A DNA stretch of 56,368 nt from Sulfuricurvum sp. (GTDB taxonomy: Bacteria; Campylobacterota; Campylobacteria; Campylobacterales; Sulfurimonadaceae). The position numbers were made by a program, and so were the translations under genes. This document shows, in pieces, positions 50,509-56,368 of the stretch. The notes under the pieces are model-generated. The model was not told the origin of the DNA, ran no database searches, and saw only the letters and a list, made by a program, of their open reading frames with translations. Positions within the stretch are counted from its first letter, which is position 1. Each line of letters begins with the position of its first letter. The stretch is from NCBI GenBank assembly GCA_030696285.1, contig JAUYSQ010000016.1:1-56368 (forward strand), written 5' to 3'.

Positions 50509-50526
50509 AAAAAGTTGCGAATTATA
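50509..50526 (-). promoter_or_regulatory. -10 region and shared downstream box for rplU-rpmA
   Basis: Minus strand TATAATTCGCAACTTTTT upstream of rplU. Confidence 0.5.
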
Positions 50527-50584
50527 GCCAAACAATTTTTAAGCTTGGATTAAAGCAGTTATTAACATCATTAAAACTCTTCTC

Positions 50585-50613
50585 TTGACATTTTATCCCC
50601 CCAAAGCTACAAT
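50585..50613 (+). promoter_or_regulatory. Sigma-70 promoter TTGACA - 17 bp - TACAAT for marR-RND operon
   Basis: Near-consensus -35/-10 upstream of the ATG at 50652. Confidence 0.75.
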
Positions 50614-50651
50614 TCGATCAATTAGTTGCATAAACAACCATAGGAGATATT

Positions 50652-51122
50652 ATGAACCGATGCGAATGTCCGATTGCACACTCGTTAGGATGCTTAACCA
50701 ACCAAGCTGCCATTGTTGCACGCACTTTTTTTTCACGCCGTCTTGAACTGCACGGAATCGATATGACGATCGAGCAGTTTAAGGTGATGGTCGTATTATG
50801 GAAAGAGAAGTGCTCGACACAACAAAGCATTGCTGATTTTGTCGGTAAAGACAAGGCCAGTGTCGCCCGTCTGATCGCAGGACTCGAAAAGCGTTCCCTT
50901 ATTGCACGAAATACGGATAAAAACGATAAGCGGTGCAATCTCGTCACCCTCACCCCTCAAGGTGAAATTTTGGAGAAACCGACGATGGACGTTCTCAGTG
51001 AGGCAATCGACTTTCTTCATAAAGATATCGACCCCAAAGAACTTGAAATTACCATGCGTGTTTTAACCCACATGTGCCAAACCCTCAATACTCCCCAAAC
51101 CTCATCAAAGGAATCCGAATGA
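50652..51122 (+). CDS. MarR family transcriptional regulator
   Basis: 156 aa; EKCSTQQSIADFVGKDKASVARLIAGLEKRSLIARNTDKNDKRCNLVTLTPQG. Confidence 0.92.
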   Translation: MNRCECPIAHSLGCLTNQAAIVARTFFSRRLELHGIDMTIEQFKVMVVLWKEKCSTQQSIADFVGKDKASVARLIAGLEKRSLIARNTDKNDKRCNLVTLTPQGEILEKPTMDVLSEAIDFLHKDIDPKELEITMRVLTHMCQTLNTPQTSSKESE

Positions 51123-52249
51123 ACCGTCTCTCTACTCTCACCCTCTCGTCTGTTTTACTGCTCGCCCTGGCAGGATGCGAACGTCCTAAAGCTGCCGGAA
51201 TGGAAAAGCCCCCTGAAGGTCCCGTTCCCGTCACGGTCACTGAAGTCAAATCGGGAAATTTTCCTGCACTTCTTGAAGCAACGGGTCAGACACAAGCGTT
51301 TAATACCGTACAGGTATATGCCCGCGTCTCCGGATATTTGCTCAAACGTGCTTATACCGAGGGACAATTTATGACCAAGGGACAAACGCTTTTTAGTATT
51401 GATCCTGCTGATTTGAAAAATTCTCTTGAAAGTGCAAAAGCATCCTATCAATTGGCAAATGCCAATCATATCAATGCAACCGCCGTTTTGAATCGGATCA
51501 AACCGTTGGCTCAAGCCAATGCCGCCAGCCAACAAGACCTCGACACTGCAACCGCCAATGAACGTAATACCGCTGCCGCACTGATGGGGGCAAAAGCATT
51601 ATTGGAACAAGCCAATCTAAATCTCAGCTACACCACAATCAAAGCGCCTATCAGCGGATTTGTCGATAAATCGAAAATGGACGTCGGAACCTACATCGCC
51701 GCAGGTGCAAACAGCCTTCTGACGACAATGTATCAAAACGATCCGATTTATGTGAATTTTACCTTTAGTGAAAATCAAAAGATTGCCCGACAAAATGCGA
51801 TTGCCAGCGGTAAACTCATCGCACCGAAAAATGGAGATTACGATGTCGAACTCACACTCGGAGATGGAACAACTCTTGAGCGCAAAGGAAAAATCAATTT
51901 CGTAGCCCCGTTTATCGATCCGACGACCGGGACAATCAGTTACCGCGCCCTTATCGATAACCGTGACCATAAATTGCTTCCAGGGCAGTTCGTCCATGTC
52001 AAAGTCAAAGGGATGGAGTGGAAAAATACCCTCTACATTTCTCAAAAAAATCTGATGACAGGTGAAAAAGGGAAATTTGTTTACGCCATTGAAGCCAACA
52101 ATACCGTCACCGCCAAACCTGTTATGGCAACAGAGTGGATCGGAGAAAATGTTTTGATCGAGAGCGGCGTAAACGCAGGGGATAAAATCGCTGCAGATGG
52201 CTTGGCGAAACTCAAACCGGGAGCGGATATTATTCCGAACGTCAAATAA
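51119..52249 (+). CDS. RND efflux periplasmic adaptor (AcrA/MexA-like lipoprotein)
   Basis: Start placed at MNRLSTLTLSSVLLLALAGC (lipobox); VYARVSGYLLKRAYTEGQFMTKGQTLFSIDP. Confidence 0.92.
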   Translation: MNRLSTLTLSSVLLLALAGCERPKAAGMEKPPEGPVPVTVTEVKSGNFPALLEATGQTQAFNTVQVYARVSGYLLKRAYTEGQFMTKGQTLFSIDPADLKNSLESAKASYQLANANHINATAVLNRIKPLAQANAASQQDLDTATANERNTAAALMGAKALLEQANLNLSYTTIKAPISGFVDKSKMDVGTYIAAGANSLLTTMYQNDPIYVNFTFSENQKIARQNAIASGKLIAPKNGDYDVELTLGDGTTLERKGKINFVAPFIDPTTGTISYRALIDNRDHKLLPGQFVHVKVKGMEWKNTLYISQKNLMTGEKGKFVYAIEANNTVTAKPVMATEWIGENVLIESGVNAGDKIAADGLAKLKPGADIIPNVK

Positions 52250-52251
52250 TT

Positions 52252-55200
52252 ATGTTTAGTAAATACTTCATTAACCGACCTGTTTTATCCGCCGTCATCG
52301 CCTTGATGATTATGATATTGGGCTTCGCGGCGATTAAAAGCCTCCCTATTTCCCAACTTCCTAATATTACACCCCCTACGGTTGTCGTAACGGCTCAATA
52401 CCCCGGTGCCGATGCACAAACCATCGCCAATACTATCCTCACTCCACTGGAATCTCAGATTTCAGGAGCGGATGGACTGATGTACATGAGTTCCAAAGCT
52501 GCTGCCCTACCGGGAAGTGCCACGATCACCTGTACGTTTAACATTGGTGTCAATCAGGATATGGCCGCTGTGGATGTCCAAAATAGAATCAACTCTGTTC
52601 TCGCTCTACTTCCTCAAAGTACCCGCGATCTAGGAGTAAGCGTACAGAAAAAAACTTCTGACATTCTCCTTATTGTAGCAATTACTTCTCCGGATGGGAG
52701 TCATGATGCAACCCAGATCAGTAATTATATCTCTTCCACTCTTCTCGATGAGATTAAAAAAATCCCCGGTGCAGGACGGTCACAAATCTTCGGACAGCGT
52801 GATTATGCAATGCGCGTTTGGCTCAATCCCGACCGTATGGCATCATTGGGGGTGAGCACGACCGAAATCGCCGCTGCAATAAAAGATCAGAATCTTCAAG
52901 TATCTCCCGGACGTTTGGGGCAAGGTTCTACGGATACCCAACAGATGTGGACGATGCAGCTGACGAGCCAAGGGCGATTTTCAACTCCTGAAGAGTTTCA
53001 AAATATCATCATTCGTGCCAAACCTGACGGTTCGGCATTGCGTCTCAAAGATGTTGCCCGTGTCGAACTGGGAGCGCAAAACTATGAATTCTTCGGACGG
53101 GTCAACGGAAAACCTGCCGCGATGATCGGAATTTTTGCTGATACCAATGCTAATGCTCTCGATACGTCCGCTGCCGTCAGTGCTAAAATGGAACAGCTTG
53201 CCAAAAAATTTCCTCAGGGAATCACCTACGCAATCCCTTACGATACGACTGATTTCGTCAAAATTTCCATCGAAGAGGTCATCTTTACCCTTTTCGCCTC
53301 AATCATTTTGGTCAGCCTTGTTATCTATCTCTTTTTGCAAAGCTCCCGCGCCGCCATGATCCCGATCCTCTCCATCCCGATCTCTCTTACGGGTGCTTTT
53401 ATCGGGATGTACTTGCTTGGGTATTCGATCAATACTCTCACTCTCTTCGGACTAGTGTTGGCAATCGGTATCGTCGTCGATGATGCCATCGTCGTTATCG
53501 AAAATATGGAGCGAATTTTACAGAGCGAAAAACTCTCTCCTCGTGCGGCAGCTATAAAAGCCATGACTCAGATTTCAGGGCCTGTAGTGGCTATCGTCCT
53601 TGTTATGTGTGCGGTGTTTATCCCTGCGACCTTTATGGGAGGAATGACAGGACAGCTGTACAAACAGTTTGCTGCAACCATCGCCATTTCTGTTGTATTC
53701 TCAGGTTTTATGGCACTTACGTTCGCCCCTTCCATCGGTGCGCTGATTCTCAGACATCACGAGAATGAACCCGCACGATTTTTCCGCTGGTTTAACCGTG
53801 TCTTTGGAAAAATGACTGATAGTTATGTCCGCCGTTCAGGATTTATGATCCGTAAATCGTTTATCTTTTTGCTCATTTATCTCTCAACGTACTTTTTTAT
53901 CGCCTTTTTTCACAAAACACTCCCCAGTGCCTTTTTGCCGATGGAAGATCAGGGATATTTTATTACCTCTGTCAATCTTCCTGATGGAGCAACCGCCAAC
54001 CGTACTCTTGAAGTCGTCAAACAAGTCGAAACGATTTTAGGTGCACAAGAGGGAGTTTCTAAATTTACCGCGATTACAGGTCTGAATATTCTCACTTTTT
54101 CTCAAGAACCCAACTCAGCTGTTATTTTTACACGTCTTAAATCATGGGATGAACGCACGACGAAAGAACTCTCTACTTTTGGTATTTTAGGTTCGCTTGC
54201 ACCCAAACTGGGGAGTATCAAAGAAGCCAAAGTATTCGCCATGCCTCCGCCTCCGATCCGCGGTATGGGACCCTCAGATATGTTTAGTTTTCGACTGCTT
54301 CAGCCAGGAGATAATAACGTCAGCCGTCTTGCTGAAACGACCAATACTTTTTTAGGGCAATTGCGTACAGAACAAAGTATCAAAAATCCGTTTACAACGA
54401 TGAATATGTCCACGCCGACCCTCTCCGTCGAAGTGGATCGTGAAAAAGCCAAAATGCTGGGGCTCTCTATCGCTGAGATTTTCCAAACACTCCAAGCGAC
54501 GATCGGCTATATGAACATCAACCAATTCGACAAAAACGGTAAAACGTACTGGGTGCAGGTCCAATCCGACGCAGCGTATCGCTCAACCCCTAAAGATATC
54601 GGCAGAGGATGGGTTCGCTCCTCTAGCGGAAAACTAATACCGCTCTCCAGCGTTATCAAAGTCACCATGTCAAGTGCTCCAAGCTCAATCGAACACTTCA
54701 ACGGTGTATTAAGCGCTACTGTCATGGGTTCACCAGCCCCAGGGAGCAGTTCCGGCGATATCATCAAAGTGATCGAGAATGCAGGGGATACTCTACTCCC
54801 GAGTTCAGCTGCCTACGATTGGGACGGCTTGTATCTGCAAGAGAAACTCGTCGGTTCCAAAGCGCTGATCATTATGGCTTTTGCCCTCATCATGGTATAT
54901 CTAATTTTAGCGGCATTGTATGAGCGCTGGACATTGCCAATCTCAATTATGCTTGCGGTTCCTTATGGAATTATGGGCGCATACGCTGTCGTATGGGTGA
55001 TTCCTTGGTTGAACAATAACGTCTTTTTCCAAATCGGCTTACTTACGCTCATCGCCCTCTCAGCGAAAAATGCAATTTTGGTCGTCGAGTTTGCCGAAGA
55101 GCAGCGCCAAATGGGTAAAAGTATTTATGATTCGGCAATGGAAGCGGCACGTCTTCGTTACCGTCCGATGATGATGACCTCTTTCGCGTTTTTGGCAGGG

Positions 55201-55383
55201 ATGTTACCGCTCATTTTCAGCTCAGGCGCCGGAGCAGCAGGACGATTTTCTATCGGGGTTGCCATGTTTGGAGGGATGCTGGCGGCGACGTTTATCGAAC
55301 GGTATTTTATTCCCTTCCTGTATTACTGGGTTTCTACCATTAAAGAGAAAATTTCCCCTGAAAAAGGTCTGCCCCATGAATAA
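52252..55383 (+). CDS. RND multidrug efflux permease (HAE1/AcrB-like)
   Basis: 1043 aa; FINRPVLSAVIALMIMILG, GIVVDDAIVVIENMER, FMGGMTGQLYKQFA, 12-TM pattern. Confidence 0.95.
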   Translation: MFSKYFINRPVLSAVIALMIMILGFAAIKSLPISQLPNITPPTVVVTAQYPGADAQTIANTILTPLESQISGADGLMYMSSKAAALPGSATITCTFNIGVNQDMAAVDVQNRINSVLALLPQSTRDLGVSVQKKTSDILLIVAITSPDGSHDATQISNYISSTLLDEIKKIPGAGRSQIFGQRDYAMRVWLNPDRMASLGVSTTEIAAAIKDQNLQVSPGRLGQGSTDTQQMWTMQLTSQGRFSTPEEFQNIIIRAKPDGSALRLKDVARVELGAQNYEFFGRVNGKPAAMIGIFADTNANALDTSAAVSAKMEQLAKKFPQGITYAIPYDTTDFVKISIEEVIFTLFASIILVSLVIYLFLQSSRAAMIPILSIPISLTGAFIGMYLLGYSINTLTLFGLVLAIGIVVDDAIVVIENMERILQSEKLSPRAAAIKAMTQISGPVVAIVLVMCAVFIPATFMGGMTGQLYKQFAATIAISVVFSGFMALTFAPSIGALILRHHENEPARFFRWFNRVFGKMTDSYVRRSGFMIRKSFIFLLIYLSTYFFIAFFHKTLPSAFLPMEDQGYFITSVNLPDGATANRTLEVVKQVETILGAQEGVSKFTAITGLNILTFSQEPNSAVIFTRLKSWDERTTKELSTFGILGSLAPKLGSIKEAKVFAMPPPPIRGMGPSDMFSFRLLQPGDNNVSRLAETTNTFLGQLRTEQSIKNPFTTMNMSTPTLSVEVDREKAKMLGLSIAEIFQTLQATIGYMNINQFDKNGKTYWVQVQSDAAYRSTPKDIGRGWVRSSSGKLIPLSSVIKVTMSSAPSSIEHFNGVLSATVMGSPAPGSSSGDIIKVIENAGDTLLPSSAAYDWDGLYLQEKLVGSKALIIMAFALIMVYLILAALYERWTLPISIMLAVPYGIMGAYAVVWVIPWLNNNVFFQIGLLTLIALSAKNAILVVEFAEEQRQMGKSIYDSAMEAARLRYRPMMMTSFAFLAGMLPLIFSSGAGAAGRFSIGVAMFGGMLAATFIERYFIPFLYYWVSTIKEKISPEKGLPHE

Positions 55384-56368
55384 ATATTCACTCTATGGCG
55401 CATTTGCTATCGCTCTCTTGATAAGCGGATGTACTGCTATCGGCCCCGATTATGCCAAGCCCTCTTTAGCGTCTCCGGAGAGCTTCCGATATGCAGATAC
55501 CAATAAAAGCACCACAGACACAACCACGAAAGAGTGGTGGAAAAGTTTTGGAGATGAACGTCTCTCCCAAAGTATTCAACGCGCACTTATTAACAATCAC
55601 GATCTCCAAGCTTCGGGTGCATCCGTCGAAGCACTGCTGGGTAAGTTTGATCAAGCCAAATCGACTCTGTATCCACAGATCAATGGCAACGCTTCATTGA
55701 ATCAAAAAGGGGTTGATAATGCATCCATCGGGGGAGCACAGCTAAAAGAAGGTATCACCTCGACATACGCTGCATCTCTCTCACTTACGAGCTATGAGAT
55801 CGATCTCTTCGGAAAAGTTCGCCGCGCCAATGAAGGGGCACGTGCTCTGCTGCTTTCCAGTGAATACGCACGTCAAACCCTACGCGTCTCGATTGCGTCG
55901 AGTGTCGCCGCATCGTATATCAAACTTTCCTCCCTAGAAGGACAAATTGTCTTGGCCCGCGAAAATCTTAAAGCCTCTGACGAAATTGAACAACAAAGCG
56001 CACTTAAATACCGTTATGGCTCTATCAACGAAAGCATCTATCTCCAAGCGCAATCCGAACTGCAAAGCGCCAAAGCAACGTTATCACAACTTCAAGGCGC
56101 AAAAATTTCCGAAGAGTCGACATTCAATCTTCTTTTAGGGCAAAATCCGCAAGAGGTCAAAACAACGCCTATCAATTCGATTACTCTCCCCGAGCTTCCC
56201 TCTGCACTTCCAAGCAGCGTGCTGGCAAACCGCCCTGATATTGCGGCAGCAGAACAAAACCTCATCGCCGCCAACGCTCAAATCGGTATTGCCCGAGCTG
56301 CGTATTATCCCAGTATCAAGCTGACAGGAATGCTCGGTATCCAAAGCTTGGAACTTAGTGATTTTGTC
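55376..56368 (+). CDS. NodT-family outer-membrane efflux lipoprotein, truncated at window end (not in ORF track)
   Basis: ATG at 55376 overlaps the permease stop region; MNKYSLYGAFAIALLISGCTAIGPDYAKP...EWWKSFGDERL...; open to the last base. Confidence 0.92.
   Translation, partial: MNKYSLYGAFAIALLISGCTAIGPDYAKPSLASPESFRYADTNKSTTDTTTKEWWKSFGDERLSQSIQRALINNHDLQASGASVEALLGKFDQAKSTLYPQINGNASLNQKGVDNASIGGAQLKEGITSTYAASLSLTSYEIDLFGKVRRANEGARALLLSSEYARQTLRVSIASSVAASYIKLSSLEGQIVLARENLKASDEIEQQSALKYRYGSINESIYLQAQSELQSAKATLSQLQGAKISEESTFNLLLGQNPQEVKTTPINSITLPELPSALPSSVLANRPDIAAAEQNLIAANAQIGIARAAYYPSIKLTGMLGIQSLELSDFV

Overview
The window appears to join two unrelated bacterial genomes. Positions 1 to about 19.28 kb look like Bacteroidetes (Cytophagales/Cyclobacteriaceae-like): TAnnTTTG promoters, tandem amidohydrolases, a processive GT2/YaiO-type envelope polysaccharide operon, an LTA-synthase-family protein, msrA and a NagB-like protein. 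From about 19.3 kb to the end it looks like Campylobacterota (Sulfuricurvum/Sulfurimonas-like): tRNA-Val/tRNA-Asp, a c-heme HD-GYP sensor, a copper module, LemA/DUF3137, a Phd/PIN toxin-antitoxin pair, mutY/ttcA/mtn/fabD, slyD, tol-pal, the atp operon with b and b', parAB/birA/fmt/proB/obgE/rpmA/rplU, and a MarR-controlled RND efflux operon. The join lies inside a tRNA-Asp gene whose 5' and 3' acceptor strands do not pair, while an intact Campylobacterota tRNA-Asp lies 107 nt downstream. An assembly (or window-construction) chimera at a conserved tRNA core is the simplest explanation. No clearly new defence or mobile system was found. The best leads are: the chimeric tRNA; an unlisted 58-codon ORF made of two in-frame 30-codon repeats between amidohydrolase genes; two of three tandem amidohydrolases lacking the HxH metal motif; the REC/HEAT/GT2/YaiO envelope operon; a protein with an MTAN-like C-terminus; a c-heme HD-GYP; tandem CGTACG palindromes at the TA promoter; and a degenerate NtrC-like regulator overlapping slyD. 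Identifications come from reading motifs; no database search was run.
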